64,000 nt of DNA from Vibrio mimicus (GCF_019048845.1 NZ_CP077426.1:233501-297500); one strand, 5' to 3'; positions 19,234 to 29,228 are shown, counted from the first letter of the stretch. Notes: generated by a model not told the origin, from the letters alone. Numbers and translations are program-made.

Positions 19234-20511
19234 TTAAGCCTGCATATAGTTTTCTGGCATTGGGATTCGAGCGACACCTGATTCCACTGCAGCCTCCGCT
19301 ACTGCGCGTGCTACACGTGGCAATAGGCGTGGGTCCATCGGCTTTGGAATGATGTACTCAATACCGAAACTGAGTTTATCTACTCCGGCGGCTGCCAATA
19401 CTTCGGCTGGGACTGGCTCTTTCGCCAGTTGGCGAATTGCGTCTACCGCAGCCAATTTCATCTGGTCATTGATCTCACTCGCGCGAACATCGAGTGCTCC
19501 ACGGAAGATGAACGGGAAGCAGAGCACGTTGTTAACTTGGTTTGGATAGTCGCTGCGACCTGTACCCATGATCATGTCGTTACGAACTTGATGAGCAATT
19601 TCTGGTTTGATTTCAGGATCTGGATTGGAACACGCAAACACCACAGGCTTATCGGCCATCAGTTTGAGTGCCTCCGCTGGTAGCAGGTTAGGACCTGATA
19701 CACCTAAGAACAGATCCGCTCCCGCAATCACATCTTCCAGTGTGCGTTTATCCGTGTTGTTGGCAAACAGCTGTTTGTATTCGTTGAGATCGTCACGGCG
19801 CGTGTGGATCACGCCTTTGCGATCCAGCATGTAAATCTTCTCACGCATTGCACCGCATTTGATCAGCAACTCCATACACGCTACCGCAGCAGCCCCTGCG
19901 CCAAGACAGACAATCATACAGTCTTTCAGCTGTTTACCTTGTAGCTCTAATGCGTTGAGCATACCCGCAGCAGTCACAATCGCGGTGCCGTGCTGGTCAT
20001 CGTGGAACACTGGAACATCACAGCGTTCAATCAGGCGGCGCTCAATTTCAAAGCAGTCTGGGGCTTTGATGTCTTCTAAGTTAATGCCACCGAAGGTATC
20101 CGCAATGTTGGCTACCGTATCAACAAATTCATCGATGGTGCGGTGTTTGACTTCAATATCAATCGAATCCAGTCCTGCAAAGCGTTTAAACAGCAGTGCC
20201 TTACCTTCCATGACAGGCTTAGAAGCCATCGGTCCCAAATTGCCCAATCCTAAAATCGCAGTGCCGTTAGAGATCACGGCAACCGTGTTGCCTTTGGCGG
20301 TGTATTTGTACACATTTTCCACGTTTTGTGCGATTTCACGAACCGGCTCTGCTACGCCAGGGCTATAAGCCAGCGCAAGATCGGCAGCTGAATCAGCAGG
20401 TTTGGTCAGCGCAATACCAATTTTGCCCGCGGTTGGGTAAGCATGGTAATCCAGAGCACGTTGGCGAAATTGTTCTTCAGGAGTTGGGTTGAGGCGATTG
20501 TCATCGGACAT
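19234..20511 (-). CDS. malic enzyme, short form without phosphotransacetylase domain
   Basis: The enzyme decarboxylates malate to pyruvate with NAD(P)+. The 425-residue sequence contains the malic domain (YSPGVAEPV, about 49-57; GNGTAILGLGNLGP region near 85-97; DDQHGTAIV, about 150-158) and the nucleotide-binding domain (CLGAGAAAVACMELL, about 190-204; FACSNPDPEI). E. coli MaeB is about 759 residues because of a C-terminal phosphotransacetylase-like domain; that domain is absent here, so this is the short bacterial type. Cofactor preference cannot be read from the sequence with certainty. Confidence 0.93.
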   Translation of the reverse strand: MSDDNRLNPTPEEQFRQRALDYHAYPTAGKIGIALTKPADSAADLALAYSPGVAEPVREIAQNVENVYKYTAKGNTVAVISNGTAILGLGNLGPMASKPVMEGKALLFKRFAGLDSIDIEVKHRTIDEFVDTVANIADTFGGINLEDIKAPDCFEIERRLIERCDVPVFHDDQHGTAIVTAAGMLNALELQGKQLKDCMIVCLGAGAAAVACMELLIKCGAMREKIYMLDRKGVIHTRRDDLNEYKQLFANNTDKRTLEDVIAGADLFLGVSGPNLLPAEALKLMADKPVVFACSNPDPEIKPEIAHQVRNDMIMGTGRSDYPNQVNNVLCFPFIFRGALDVRASEINDQMKLAAVDAIRQLAKEPVPAEVLAAAGVDKLSFGIEYIIPKPMDPRLLPRVARAVAEAAVESGVARIPMPENYMQA

Positions 20512-20768
20512 AGGGCTGTTCTCTTATTGTTATTTATCGGAAAGGTCACAAATTTTAAAGTAACTATTGCAAACTGCCTAGGTTAGACATTGAGCTAAGC
20601 GTACAAAAAAAGCGAAGATCTTGCTGATAAGACCAGTAGAAATGTGAATGGCGGAGAAGAATTAGCCAAAACGTTGTAACGAATAGAGTTTTATATGCAG
20701 ATGAATGAGTGAATGAGGCGCGGAAAGTTTTGCAGATGGAAGTGGGGATATTGCAGTTGTTATCGATG
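20512..20768. other. malic enzyme upstream region, no gene seen
   Basis: This AT-rich stretch lies between the malic enzyme start and the rpmE terminator. It should hold the malic enzyme promoter on the minus strand. I saw no strong operator, repeat or small gene in it. Confidence 0.4.
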
Positions 20769-20795
20769 AAAAAAGGACGCCGAAGCGTCCTTTTT
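20769..20795 (-). terminator. terminator of rpmE
   Basis: GGACGC and GCGTCC with a four-base loop are flanked by A and T tracts. It lies 24 bases past the rpmE stop on the minus strand. Confidence 0.92.
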
Positions 20796-20818
20796 CAAAA
20801 TCTTGCGTAAAGCAGAAA

Positions 20819-21037
20819 TTACTTCTTCGCAGACAGTGCGCCGAAACGCTTGTTGAAGCGCTCAACACGACCACCGGTGTCAACGATACGTTGCTTACCA
20901 GAGTAGAATGGGTGGCACTTGTCACATACGTCTAGGTGCATTGAATCTTTACCTAGAGTAGAGTTGAAAACGAAAGAGTTGCCGCAAGAACAAGTTGCGT
21001 TTACTGCTTTGTATTCTGGGTGGATACCAGCTTTCAT
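20819..21037 (-). CDS. rpmE: 50S ribosomal protein L31 (zinc-binding form)
   Basis: The 72-residue protein begins [20 protein letters not shown]. It has Cys16, Cys18, Cys37 and Cys40 (CSC and CDKC), the zinc-coordinating pattern of the C+ form of L31. Bacteria often carry a second, cysteine-free L31 for zinc shortage, which is not in this window. It is divergent from priA, as in E. coli. Confidence 0.97.
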   Translation of the reverse strand: MKAGIHPEYKAVNATCSCGNSFVFNSTLGKDSMHLDVCDKCHPFYSGKQRIVDTGGRVERFNKRFGALSAKK

Positions 21038-21291
21038 GGGATAACCTCAATTTAGGCCGTGTCGCCATCCGAATCGATTATCGTCGGACACCACACGTAG
21101 TGTTAAAAATAACGAGTTTGCATATCCAGAGAGGTCAACCCTCTAGGATGCCGTAAGGCGCGATATATTAATGAATCTCGGGTTTCGGATCAACCGATCT
21201 CGCTGTTTATTTCACCAAAAGCGCGGGTCGAATTTCTGCTACGCTTCCAGTAGACTGTGATCCGTTTGATTTTTCGCTGTTTTGGACCCTG

Positions 21292-23496
21292 ATGCGACCC
21301 ACCATTGCCCGAGTTTGCCTGCCTGTTCCTCTGGATAAGTCTTTCGACTATCTGATTCCTGCTCATCTATTTCCAGTGCTGGGCGGTCGTGTGCAAGTGC
21401 CTTTTGGGCGACAAACCTTAGTCGGCATTGTCCAGTCGCTGACGCATCAATCCGATTTTCCTATCGAACAGCTCAAATCCCTGCAAGCGGTATTGGATGA
21501 AGCACCTGTGTGGCCGGAAAAACTCCAGTCACTGCTGCATTGGTGTAGTCAGTTTTATCATTATCCGCTTGGTGAAACGTACGCGAATGCTTTACCCGGT
21601 GCTTTGCGCAAAGGCAAAGCCGCAGAGCTGACTAGCCATAAAGAGTGGCGTTTGACGGCGCTTGGCCAAGAGCAACTGATGCTTGGCGTGAAACGTAGCG
21701 CGGTAAAACAAGCACAAGTTCTCCATTTGTTGCAGCACGGAGCCATATCTCACCAAGCCTTGCTCGATGAAGAGGTAAGTAGCAGCACATTGAAAACTTT
21801 GGTTGAGAAAGGCTGGATTGAGTGTGAAGAGCGTAAGCCCGTTGTGCGGCCGTGGCCGCAAGAGCTCGAAGCCAAAGTAGATAAACCTAAACTCAATCAA
21901 GAACAGGCGATTGCGATTGCCGCCGTCAATAGCCACCAAGGTTTTGGCTGTTTTCTTTTAGAAGGGGTAACGGGTTCTGGAAAAACTGAGGTGTATCTCA
22001 ACCTCATCACGCCAGTGCTAGCGCGCGGCGAGCAAGCCTTGGTGTTGGTGCCAGAAATTGGTTTGACGCCACAAACCATCAACCGTTTTCGCCAGCGTTT
22101 TAACGTGCCTGTGGAAGTGATGCACTCGGCGCTCAATGATACCGAGCGCCTCAACGCTTGGCTGGCGGCGCGCGATAAAGTGGCGGGCATTGTGATTGGT
22201 ACGCGTTCGGCACTGCTCACACCGTTTGCCAAATTGGGCATTATCATCGTTGATGAAGAGCATGATGGCTCTTACAAACAGCAAGATAGCCTGCGTTATC
22301 ACGCCCGAGATGTTGCTGTGATGCGTGCTCATTTGGAAAACATTCCGATTGTGCTTGGCTCAGCAACGCCGGCATTGGAAACCCTGCATAACGCCTTGAG
22401 TGGTAAATACCACCATTTGCAACTGACTCAGCGTGCGGGGAATGCGTTGCCAACACGTAATCATGCGTTGGATGTGAAAGGGATGTATCTGGAAAGTGGT
22501 CTTTCTGCGCCTTTGATTGCGGAAATGCGCCGTCATCTCTCGGTGGGCAATCAGGTCATGCTGTTTTTAAATCGACGCGGTTTTTCTCCGGCCTTGATGT
22601 GCCATGAATGTGGTTGGATTGCGGAGTGTCAGCGTTGCGATGCCTATTACACCTACCATCAACATAGCAATGAAATGCGCTGCCATCATTGTGGTTCACA
22701 GCGTCCGGTGATCCATCAATGTAAAGGGTGTGGCTCGACTCAACTGGTTACTGTCGGCGTTGGTACGGAACAGCTTGAAGCGCAATTACACACTCTATTT
22801 CCTGAGTATCGTTCAGTGCGGATTGATCGAGATAGCACTCGGCGCAAGGGGAGTTTGGAATCGGCGTTAACCGCGATCCGCAAAGGCGAATATCAGATTT
22901 TAATTGGTACGCAAATGCTAGCTAAAGGGCATCACTTCCCCGATGTCACTTTAGTCGCGCTGTTGGATGTCGATGGGTCACTGTACAGTAGTGATTTTCG
23001 CGCTTCTGAGCGTTTGGCTCAGCTCTTTATTCAAGTCGCAGGGCGGGCAGGGCGAGCCAGTAAACCGGGCGAAGTGGTGTTACAAACGCATCACCCGGAG
23101 CACAGTTTATTACAAGCCTTGCTGCACAAGGACTATCACCATTTTGCACTGACGGCATTAGAGGAACGCAAACTCGCTCAGTTACCTCCTTATTCTTTCT
23201 TGAGCTTATTTCGAGCTGAAGCCAATCACACCGCTCAGGCGGAAGATTTTTTGCGTCAAGTACGTGAAACCTTGCGCTGCAATCCTTGGTTTGACAGTGA
23301 ATGCATGGTGTTAGGTCCAACGCCAGCGCCACTCGCGAAAAGAGCGGGGAAATACCGTTGGCAACTTTTGCTACAAACGCCTAACCGCACCTTGATGCAG
23401 AAAATTTTGCAAAGTGCGCGCCCAGCACTGCAGCAGTTACCCTTGGCGAGCAAGGTGCGTTGGTCGATCGATATCGATCCGCAGGATCTTGGTTAA
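21292..23496 (+). CDS. priA: primosomal protein N' (replication restart helicase PriA)
   Basis: PriA recognises abandoned forks and reloads the replicative helicase. In 734 residues the N-terminal 3'-end-binding domain is followed by the helicase core with Walker A GVTGSGKTEVYL (about 222-233) and the DEEH box in VDEEHDGSYKQ (about 321-331). A cysteine-rich zinc region inserted in the core has CHECGWIAECQRC and CHHCGSQRPVIHQCKGCG, eight cysteines in paired CxxC form. Helicase motif VAGRAGRASKPG follows. Length and motif order are those of PriA. Confidence 0.97.
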   Translation: MRPTIARVCLPVPLDKSFDYLIPAHLFPVLGGRVQVPFGRQTLVGIVQSLTHQSDFPIEQLKSLQAVLDEAPVWPEKLQSLLHWCSQFYHYPLGETYANALPGALRKGKAAELTSHKEWRLTALGQEQLMLGVKRSAVKQAQVLHLLQHGAISHQALLDEEVSSSTLKTLVEKGWIECEERKPVVRPWPQELEAKVDKPKLNQEQAIAIAAVNSHQGFGCFLLEGVTGSGKTEVYLNLITPVLARGEQALVLVPEIGLTPQTINRFRQRFNVPVEVMHSALNDTERLNAWLAARDKVAGIVIGTRSALLTPFAKLGIIIVDEEHDGSYKQQDSLRYHARDVAVMRAHLENIPIVLGSATPALETLHNALSGKYHHLQLTQRAGNALPTRNHALDVKGMYLESGLSAPLIAEMRRHLSVGNQVMLFLNRRGFSPALMCHECGWIAECQRCDAYYTYHQHSNEMRCHHCGSQRPVIHQCKGCGSTQLVTVGVGTEQLEAQLHTLFPEYRSVRIDRDSTRRKGSLESALTAIRKGEYQILIGTQMLAKGHHFPDVTLVALLDVDGSLYSSDFRASERLAQLFIQVAGRAGRASKPGEVVLQTHHPEHSLLQALLHKDYHHFALTALEERKLAQLPPYSFLSLFRAEANHTAQAEDFLRQVRETLRCNPWFDSECMVLGPTPAPLAKRAGKYRWQLLLQTPNRTLMQKILQSARPALQQLPLASKVRWSIDIDPQDLG

Positions 23497-23558
23497 TTCG
23501 TATTTCATCTTGTAAAGTCAATGGGTGTTAATTTTGTCAGCAAATTAATGCTTATTAT

Positions 23559-23574
23559 CGTGATGAAAATCACA
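23559..23574 (+). promoter_or_regulatory. CRP-cAMP site upstream of cytR
   Basis: CGTGA-TGAAAA-TCACA matches the CRP consensus TGTGA-N6-TCACA at nine of ten positions, 212 bases before the cytR start. E. coli cytR is also CRP-dependent. It lies within a 290-base gap after priA that otherwise shows no gene. Confidence 0.7.
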
Positions 23575-23786
23575 TTGGCTATGCAAGATTTGTTAATCTC
23601 GCCGTAACTTTATGTTCTGAATTGCTTAGACTATCGGTAAAATCGGCTCAGTGAATCGTTTACGTGAAGCCCAAAATGAAGCTATAGCCCTTATTTACTC
23701 GATGAGATAAAGGTTAAGCTCAACAAGATCAGTCATCAAAAGGTGTGCTGTTACACCATCAGCAAATAAAAAGAGGGTATAAAGAA

Positions 23787-24794
23787 ATGGCGACAATGAA
23801 GGATGTTGCCCAGCTTGCCGGAGTCTCAACTGCCACTGTGTCACGGGCGTTGATGAATCCAGAAAAAGTATCTTCCTCAACTCGAAAAAGAGTGGAAGAG
23901 GCAGTGCTGGAAGCGGGGTACTCCCCAAATTCTTTAGCGCGTAATTTGCGTCGTAATGAGTCAAAAACCATTGTTGCTATTGTCCCCGACATCTGCGATC
24001 CCTACTTTTCTGAGATCATTCGTGGTATCGAAGATGCTGCAATGGAGCACGGTTACTTAGTGTTATTAGGTGATAGTGGGCAGCAAAAGCGTCGGGAAAA
24101 TTCCTTTGTTAACCTTGTGTTTACTAAGCAAGCGGATGGCATGCTCTTGCTCGGTACTGATTTGCCGTTTGATGTGAGTAAGCCAGAGCAAAAGAACCTG
24201 CCACCTATGGTGATGGCGTGTGAGTTTGCTCCTGAACTTGAATTACCAACGGTACATATCGATAACCTGACTTCGGCTTTTGAAGCAGTGAATTATCTAA
24301 CCCAGCTTGGGCATAAGCGTATTGCCCAGATCTCTGGTCCACAACATGCTGCGTTGTGTCAATTCCGTCATCAAGGCTATCAACAAGCGCTGCGTCGTGC
24401 TGGCATCACCATGAACCCATCTTACTGCACCTTTGGTGATTTCACTTTTGAAGCTGGGGTTAAAGCGGTACGCCAGCTACTGGCACAGCCAGAACAACCG
24501 ACCGCGATTTTCTGCCACAACGATACGATGGCGATTGGCGCGATTCAGGAAGCGAAGCGACTGGGCCTGCGAGTTCCACAAGATCTCTCTGTGGTCGGTT
24601 TTGATGATATTCAGTTTGCTCAGTATTGTGATCCGCCGTTAACTACCATTTCCCAGCCGCGTTATGAAATTGGCCGACAAGCCATGCTAATGATGCTCGA
24701 ATTACTGCGTGGGCATGACGTGCGAGCAGGATCGCGTTTGCTAGAAACTAAGCTCGTAGTACGAGAAAGTGCTGCGCCTCCAAGTAAAAAATAG
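23787..24794 (+). CDS. cytR: LacI-family regulator CytR
   Basis: The ATG at 23787 (MATMKDVAQLAGVSTATVSR) is preferred: AGAGGG lies upstream and it gives 335 residues; the longer frame adds unrelated residues before the DNA-binding helix. The LacI helix-turn-helix is at about 4-25, the hinge at 45-60, and the periplasmic-binding-protein-like effector domain follows. In E. coli CytR represses nucleoside uptake genes together with CRP and is relieved by cytidine. In V. cholerae it is also reported to affect biofilm and natural competence. Position between priA and ftsN matches E. coli. Confidence 0.93.
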   Translation: MATMKDVAQLAGVSTATVSRALMNPEKVSSSTRKRVEEAVLEAGYSPNSLARNLRRNESKTIVAIVPDICDPYFSEIIRGIEDAAMEHGYLVLLGDSGQQKRRENSFVNLVFTKQADGMLLLGTDLPFDVSKPEQKNLPPMVMACEFAPELELPTVHIDNLTSAFEAVNYLTQLGHKRIAQISGPQHAALCQFRHQGYQQALRRAGITMNPSYCTFGDFTFEAGVKAVRQLLAQPEQPTAIFCHNDTMAIGAIQEAKRLGLRVPQDLSVVGFDDIQFAQYCDPPLTTISQPRYEIGRQAMLMMLELLRGHDVRAGSRLLETKLVVRESAAPPSKK

Positions 24795-24962
24795 CGCATT
24801 ACTTGAACCGAGCCATTTGGCTTGCCTGTTTGGCTCGGTCATTCCTTGTTTTATTGCAGTAGTGATATCTGTCATCAAGCTAAGTTGTTTAGGTATAACT
24901 CTGTTATCTGGTCGCGATCTGCATTAACATGTGGACAATTTTGTTAATTTCCGAACAACAAC

Positions 24963-25508
24963 GTGGCGAATAGAGATTATGTAAGAGGCGGTCGTAGTCC
25001 GAAGAAGCCGACCCGAAAAAAAGCAGCTCCGCGTCGTAAACCTTGGCGCAGTGGTTTAGTCGCTTTAGTGCTACTGTCCGCTTTTGGCTATGGCTTATAT
25101 CTGCTCAACAATGACCCTGAGCCGAAAATAACTGCACCCGTTGCGAAAACACCGACAACTAATAAACCTAAGCCAACAGAAACTCTGCCACCGCCTCCAA
25201 CGGAGAAATGGGATTATGTAGAGACGCTGCCTAATCGCGAAATTGAAGTCGTGGCTAAAGCACAAGAAGTCTCTGATATTCCTTATGTGATGCAGTGTGG
25301 CGCTTATAAAACCGCAGAACAAGCGGAAGCTCGTAAGTTGGACATTGCTTTCCAAGGTATCAGCAGCCAGATCCGTAAAAAAGCCGATAGCAGTTGGTAT
25401 CGGGTTGTCCTCGGACCTTACAAATTTAAGCGTGACGCTGAGCGCGATAAGCATAAATTGCAGCGAGTAAAAATCGAGCCCTGCGCTATCTGGGCTGAGA
25501 AGCAGTAA
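24963..25508 (+). CDS. ftsN: cell division protein FtsN, short form
   Basis: The start is GTG (reading MANRDYVRGG); no clear ribosome-binding site precedes it. The 181-residue protein has a basic cytoplasmic tail (1-30), one membrane helix (about 31-49), a Pro/Thr linker, the segment EKWDYVETL (81-89) and a C-terminal SPOR domain (about 107-178). That segment has the Trp83/Tyr85/Leu89 spacing of the E. coli FtsN essential helix. Cys112 and Cys173 match the SPOR disulphide pair. E. coli FtsN has 319 residues; the long Gln-rich linker is missing here. FtsN triggers septal synthesis and binds denuded peptidoglycan. Confidence 0.9.
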   Translation: MANRDYVRGGRSPKKPTRKKAAPRRKPWRSGLVALVLLSAFGYGLYLLNNDPEPKITAPVAKTPTTNKPKPTETLPPPPTEKWDYVETLPNREIEVVAKAQEVSDIPYVMQCGAYKTAEQAEARKLDIAFQGISSQIRKKADSSWYRVVLGPYKFKRDAERDKHKLQRVKIEPCAIWAEKQ

Positions 25509-25518
25509 ATCCTTCCCC

Positions 25519-25545
25519 AAAGCCTGATATAGATCAGGCTTTTTT
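25519..25545 (+). terminator. terminator of ftsN
   Basis: AAAGCCTGAT and ATCAGGCTTT form a stem around ATAG, followed by a T run. Confidence 0.9.
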
Positions 25546-25575
25546 GTTGGCATCACGTCAACTTCCCTCACTTGG

Positions 25576-25604
25576 CTTGAAATTGTTTTCCTGCAGCCAC
25601 ATAT
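25576..25604 (+). promoter_or_regulatory. sigma32 promoter of hslVU
   Basis: CTTGAAA (25576-25582), a 14-base spacer and CCACATAT (25597-25604) match the heat-shock consensus CTTGAAA-N13/14-CCCCATnT, 38 bases before the hslV start. hslVU is a heat-shock operon in E. coli. Confidence 0.8.
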
Positions 25605-25642
25605 AAGCGATAACTCTCCGATAAAAAATAAAGAGGCCTCTT

Positions 25643-26194
25643 GTGACTACTATCGTATCAGTGCGTCGTAATAATAAAGTTGTCATCGCTGGTGACGGGC
25701 AGGTATCGCTAGGCAATACCGTCATGAAAGGCAATGCGCGTAAAGTGCGCCGCCTATACAACAACAAAGTGCTGGCTGGTTTTGCTGGTGGTACCGCTGA
25801 TGCGTTTACCTTGTTTGAGCGCTTTGAAAGTAAGTTGCAGATGCACCAAGGCCTCCTGACCAAAGCGGCGGTTGAGCTAGCCAAAGATTGGCGAAGCGAC
25901 CGCGCATTGCGCCGTTTGGAAGCGATTTTGGCGGTTGCCGATGAAACGGCATCACTGATCATCACAGGCAATGGCGACGTATTGCAGCCTGAGCATGATC
26001 TGATTGCGATTGGTTCTGGCGGCAACTATGCACAAGCGGCAGCGATTGCTCTATTAGAAAACACCGAGCTTGATGCACGCACGATCGCTGAAAAAGCCCT
26101 GAATATCGCGGGCGATATTTGCGTATTTACTAATCATCATCACACTATCGAAGAACTCGAAATTCCGCAGGCAATGTTGCCGCAAGGCGCATAA
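25643..26194 (+). CDS. hslV: ATP-dependent protease peptidase subunit HslV (ClpQ)
   Basis: HslV forms the two-ring proteolytic core of the HslUV protease. The start is GTG; after removal of the initiator, Thr of TTIVSV becomes the nucleophile. The 183-residue sequence contains the family motifs GDGQVSLG (about 18-25), [12 protein letters not shown] (about 46-57) and [12 protein letters not shown] (about 122-133). It is followed 56 bases later by hslU. Confidence 0.97.
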   Translation: MTTIVSVRRNNKVVIAGDGQVSLGNTVMKGNARKVRRLYNNKVLAGFAGGTADAFTLFERFESKLQMHQGLLTKAAVELAKDWRSDRALRRLEAILAVADETASLIITGNGDVLQPEHDLIAIGSGGNYAQAAAIALLENTELDARTIAEKALNIAGDICVFTNHHHTIEELEIPQAMLPQGA

Positions 26195-26250
26195 GCGCAG
26201 GTTAATAACCACAAGATAGTGCCAGATAAGCTGAGTGAAGGATTTGAATC

Positions 26251-27582
26251 ATGTCTGAAATGACTCCCCGCGAAATAGTGAGCGAGCTAAATCGCCACAT
26301 CATTGGTCAAGATAAAGCCAAGCGTGCCGTGGCGATTGCGCTGCGTAACCGCTGGCGTCGTATGCAGCTTGAAGAGAGCTTGCGTGTTGAAGTGACCCCG
26401 AAAAATATTCTGATGATTGGCCCAACCGGTGTGGGGAAAACCGAAATTGCCCGCCGTTTGGCCAAATTAGCAAACGCGCCTTTCATTAAAGTTGAAGCGA
26501 CCAAATTCACCGAAGTCGGTTATGTAGGTAAAGAAGTGGAGTCGATCATCCGCGATCTGACCGATGTTGCGGTGAAGCTGACTCACCAACAAGCGATGGA
26601 AAAAGTGAAATTCCGCGCCGAAGAGTTAGCCGAAGAGCGCGTATTGGATGCTTTGCTACCACCCGCACGTGATGCATGGGGACAAGCGGAGCAGAAAGAA
26701 GATAACTCCAGCACTCGCCAAGTGTTCCGCAAAAAGCTGCGTGAAGGCCAACTGAGCGACAAAGAGATTGAAATCAACGTGGCGACACCGCAGATGGGCG
26801 TGGAAATCATGGCGCCTCCAGGCATGGAAGAGATGACCAACCAACTGCAGGGGCTGTTCCAAAACCTCGCGGGCGACACCAAGAAAAAGCGCAAAATGAA
26901 AATTAAAGATGCGCTGAAAGCCTTGGTGGAAGAAGAAGCGGCTAAGTTGGTCAATCAAGAAGAGCTGAAAGAACAAGCGATTTACAATGTCGAAAACAAC
27001 GGCATTGTGTTTATCGATGAAATCGACAAAATCTGTAAACGCGGTGAAGTCTCGGGGCCTGATGTTTCTCGTGAAGGGGTACAGCGCGATCTGCTGCCTT
27101 TGATTGAAGGTAGTACGGTATCGACCAAGCATGGCATGGTGCGTACTGATCACATCTTGTTTATTGCTTCTGGTGCATTCCAAGTAGCGAAACCGTCGGA
27201 TTTGATCCCTGAGCTACAAGGCCGTTTACCAATCCGTGTTGAACTGGAAGCACTGTCGAGCAACGACTTCAAACGCATTCTGACCGAGCCGAAAGCATCA
27301 CTCACCGAGCAATATGTGGCGTTGATGAAAACCGAACAAGTTGATGTGCAGTTTACCGAAGATGGCATCAAACAGATCGCTGATGCGGCATGGCAAGTCA
27401 ACGAAACCACCGAAAACATCGGTGCGCGCCGTTTACATACTGTGTTGGAGCGTTTGATGGACGAAATCTCGTTCGATGCGACGGAAAAAGCGGGGCAAGC
27501 CTTCGTGATCGACGACGCCTACGTGAAAGCGCGTTTGGGTGAGCTAGTCGAGGACGAAGATCTCAGCCGTTTCATTCTTTAG
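26251..27582 (+). CDS. hslU: ATPase subunit HslU (ClpY)
   Basis: HslU is a AAA+ unfoldase that feeds substrates into HslV. The 443-residue protein has Walker A GPTGVGKT (57-64), the pore motif region [14 protein letters not shown] (about 88-101), an intermediate I-domain (about 110-240) rich in charged residues, and Walker [11 protein letters not shown] (about 251-260). It ends EDLSRFIL; the extreme C-terminus inserts into HslV. AAGGA precedes the ATG. Confidence 0.97.
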   Translation: MSEMTPREIVSELNRHIIGQDKAKRAVAIALRNRWRRMQLEESLRVEVTPKNILMIGPTGVGKTEIARRLAKLANAPFIKVEATKFTEVGYVGKEVESIIRDLTDVAVKLTHQQAMEKVKFRAEELAEERVLDALLPPARDAWGQAEQKEDNSSTRQVFRKKLREGQLSDKEIEINVATPQMGVEIMAPPGMEEMTNQLQGLFQNLAGDTKKKRKMKIKDALKALVEEEAAKLVNQEELKEQAIYNVENNGIVFIDEIDKICKRGEVSGPDVSREGVQRDLLPLIEGSTVSTKHGMVRTDHILFIASGAFQVAKPSDLIPELQGRLPIRVELEALSSNDFKRILTEPKASLTEQYVALMKTEQVDVQFTEDGIKQIADAAWQVNETTENIGARRLHTVLERLMDEISFDATEKAGQAFVIDDAYVKARLGELVEDEDLSRFIL

Positions 27583-27608
27583 AACGCTCTATTTTTATAA
27601 GACATCGA

Positions 27609-27636
27609 GCCCACCTCAAAATTGGTGGGCTTTTTT
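27609..27636 (+). terminator. terminator of hslVU
   Basis: GCCCACC and GGTGGGC with an 8-nt loop are followed by six T. Confidence 0.93.
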
Positions 27637-27689
27637 ATCTGGGGAATTTACGCGTATACTGACGCCACTTTGATCATACTCTCATTATC

Positions 27690-28607
27690 ATGAATAACTC
27701 TGTGCAAATTTGGTTGGATGCGGCGCGTCCGAAAACCTTGCCTCTGGCTCTGATCTCCATTTTAACTGGGAGCGCCTTAGCGTTTTCTGCTGGACACTTT
27801 CATTGGTTGGTCGCCGTGTTAGCGCTGCTCACCGCGACTTTATTGCAAATTTTATCTAACCTCGCTAACGATTATGGTGATGCGGTAAAGGGGACGGATA
27901 ACGAGTCTCGGCTAGGGCCAATACGCGCCATTCAATCGGGTGCCGTTAGCTTAAAAGATATGCAGATCGCGATAGCGATCAATGTGTTGCTAACCATGGT
28001 ATCAGGCTTGGTTTTAGTGTTTTACGCTTTCGACAATTTGCAAAATATTCTGATGTTTATTGCACTGGGCGTACTGGCTATTCTGGCGGCGATCGCGTAC
28101 ACAGTAGGTAACAAACCCTATGGTTATGTAGGGCTTGGCGATCTATCGGTATTCCTGTTTTTTGGTTTGCTCGGTGTTTCTGGCAGCTTCTTTTTGCACA
28201 CAGGCTATATCGAGTGGAGCTTGTTATTACCGTCTTTAGGGTGTGGTTTGCTCGCGGTGGCGGTACTCAACGTCAACAACATGCGTGATATTGAAAATGA
28301 TGCGCTGTGTGGTAAACGTACCGTTGCGGTGCGCTTGGGGCAAGTGCGCGCCAAGCAGTACCATTTTGCTTTGTTGTTTGGTGCTGTTGCAGCGTTTGCG
28401 GCCTACTTGGTGCTGCAAGATAAACCACTGTGGATCAGCTTGCCATTTTTGCTCTGCTTGTTTGTCGTCACGCGTCATGGTCGTGAAGTTTGGTTTACTG
28501 AACAACCTGCGCAAATCGCCCCCATGATGCCCGTGGTAGTGAAGACTTCAGTGATCACCAACCTTTTGTTTGTAGGAGTGATCATTGCCCAAACTCTGAC
28601 AAGTTAA
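27690..28607 (+). CDS. menA: 1,4-dihydroxy-2-naphthoate prenyltransferase
   Basis: MenA attaches the isoprenoid tail in menaquinone synthesis, in the inner membrane. The 305-residue UbiA-family protein has the first Asp-rich motif NDYGDAVKGTDNESRLGP (about 65-82), the second NNMRDIENDALCGKRT (about 193-208), and about eight membrane helices. Menaquinone is the electron donor for the fumarate reductase encoded in this window. rraA follows 74 bases downstream, as in E. coli. Confidence 0.96.
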   Translation: MNNSVQIWLDAARPKTLPLALISILTGSALAFSAGHFHWLVAVLALLTATLLQILSNLANDYGDAVKGTDNESRLGPIRAIQSGAVSLKDMQIAIAINVLLTMVSGLVLVFYAFDNLQNILMFIALGVLAILAAIAYTVGNKPYGYVGLGDLSVFLFFGLLGVSGSFFLHTGYIEWSLLLPSLGCGLLAVAVLNVNNMRDIENDALCGKRTVAVRLGQVRAKQYHFALLFGAVAAFAAYLVLQDKPLWISLPFLLCLFVVTRHGREVWFTEQPAQIAPMMPVVVKTSVITNLLFVGVIIAQTLTS

Positions 28608-28681
28608 TTTGCACTCTGTCATTGCAATGACTCAATCACTCTATATACTCGATGGAAGACTTTCGCTAAGAGAACAAAGCT

Positions 28682-29203
28682 ATGGAATACAATACTTCTG
28701 CGCTGTGTGATATCTATCTCGACCAAGTCGATGTCGTGGAGCCAATGTTCAGCAACTTTGGCGGCTGTGCATCTTTTGCCGGCCAGATCACCACGATCAA
28801 ATGTTATGAAGACAATGGCTTGATTCGTGAAACCCTTGAGCAAGATGGTCTTGGCCGTATTTTGCTGATTGATGGCGGTGGTTCGCTGCGTCGTGCATTA
28901 ATTGATGCCGAGTTGGCCGCTCTAGCGGAAGAAAATGAGTGGGAAGGCATTGTGGTGTATGGCAGTGTCCGTGAAGTAGATGAATTGGAAGAGATGAGCA
29001 TTGGCATTCAAGCTATCGCTTCGATTCCCGTCGGCGCAACCTCGCAAGGCATTGGTGAAGTCGATATTCCGGTCAACTTCGGTGGCGTGACTTTCCTACC
29101 AGAAGATTATCTGTATGCCGACAATACCGGCATCATCATCTCGCAAGAACCGCTGAGCGCGGATTTAGGTGAGCAAGAAGCAGAGGAAGATGAGCTGCTG
29201 TAA
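28682..29203 (+). CDS. rraA: regulator of ribonuclease activity A
   Basis: RraA forms trimers that bind RNase E and dampen its activity. The 173-residue sequence starts [20 protein letters not shown], the typical opening. The middle segment [20 protein letters not shown] (about 56-75) resembles the aldolase-like fold the family shares but lacks the enzyme's function. The acidic C-terminus ([10 protein letters not shown]) is usual for the vibrio protein. Confidence 0.95.
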   Translation: MEYNTSALCDIYLDQVDVVEPMFSNFGGCASFAGQITTIKCYEDNGLIRETLEQDGLGRILLIDGGGSLRRALIDAELAALAEENEWEGIVVYGSVREVDELEEMSIGIQAIASIPVGATSQGIGEVDIPVNFGGVTFLPEDYLYADNTGIIISQEPLSADLGEQEAEEDELL

Positions 29204-29228
29204 GCGGATTCATTTGCTCCAAGAATCG

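Noticed and set aside
19859..20368. 169-codon open frame on the plus strand
   Set aside because: It is antisense to the malic enzyme and has a Ser/Thr/Pro-rich shadow composition.
24878..24897. possible ERIC fragment before ftsN (AAGCTAAGTTGTTTAGGTAT)
   Set aside because: It resembles only the outer end of the ERIC copy at 9.8 kb; there is no core, and 20 bases of similarity may be chance.
26656..27183. 175-codon open frame on the minus strand
   Set aside because: It is antisense to hslU and shows low-complexity Phe-rich sequence typical of a shadow frame.
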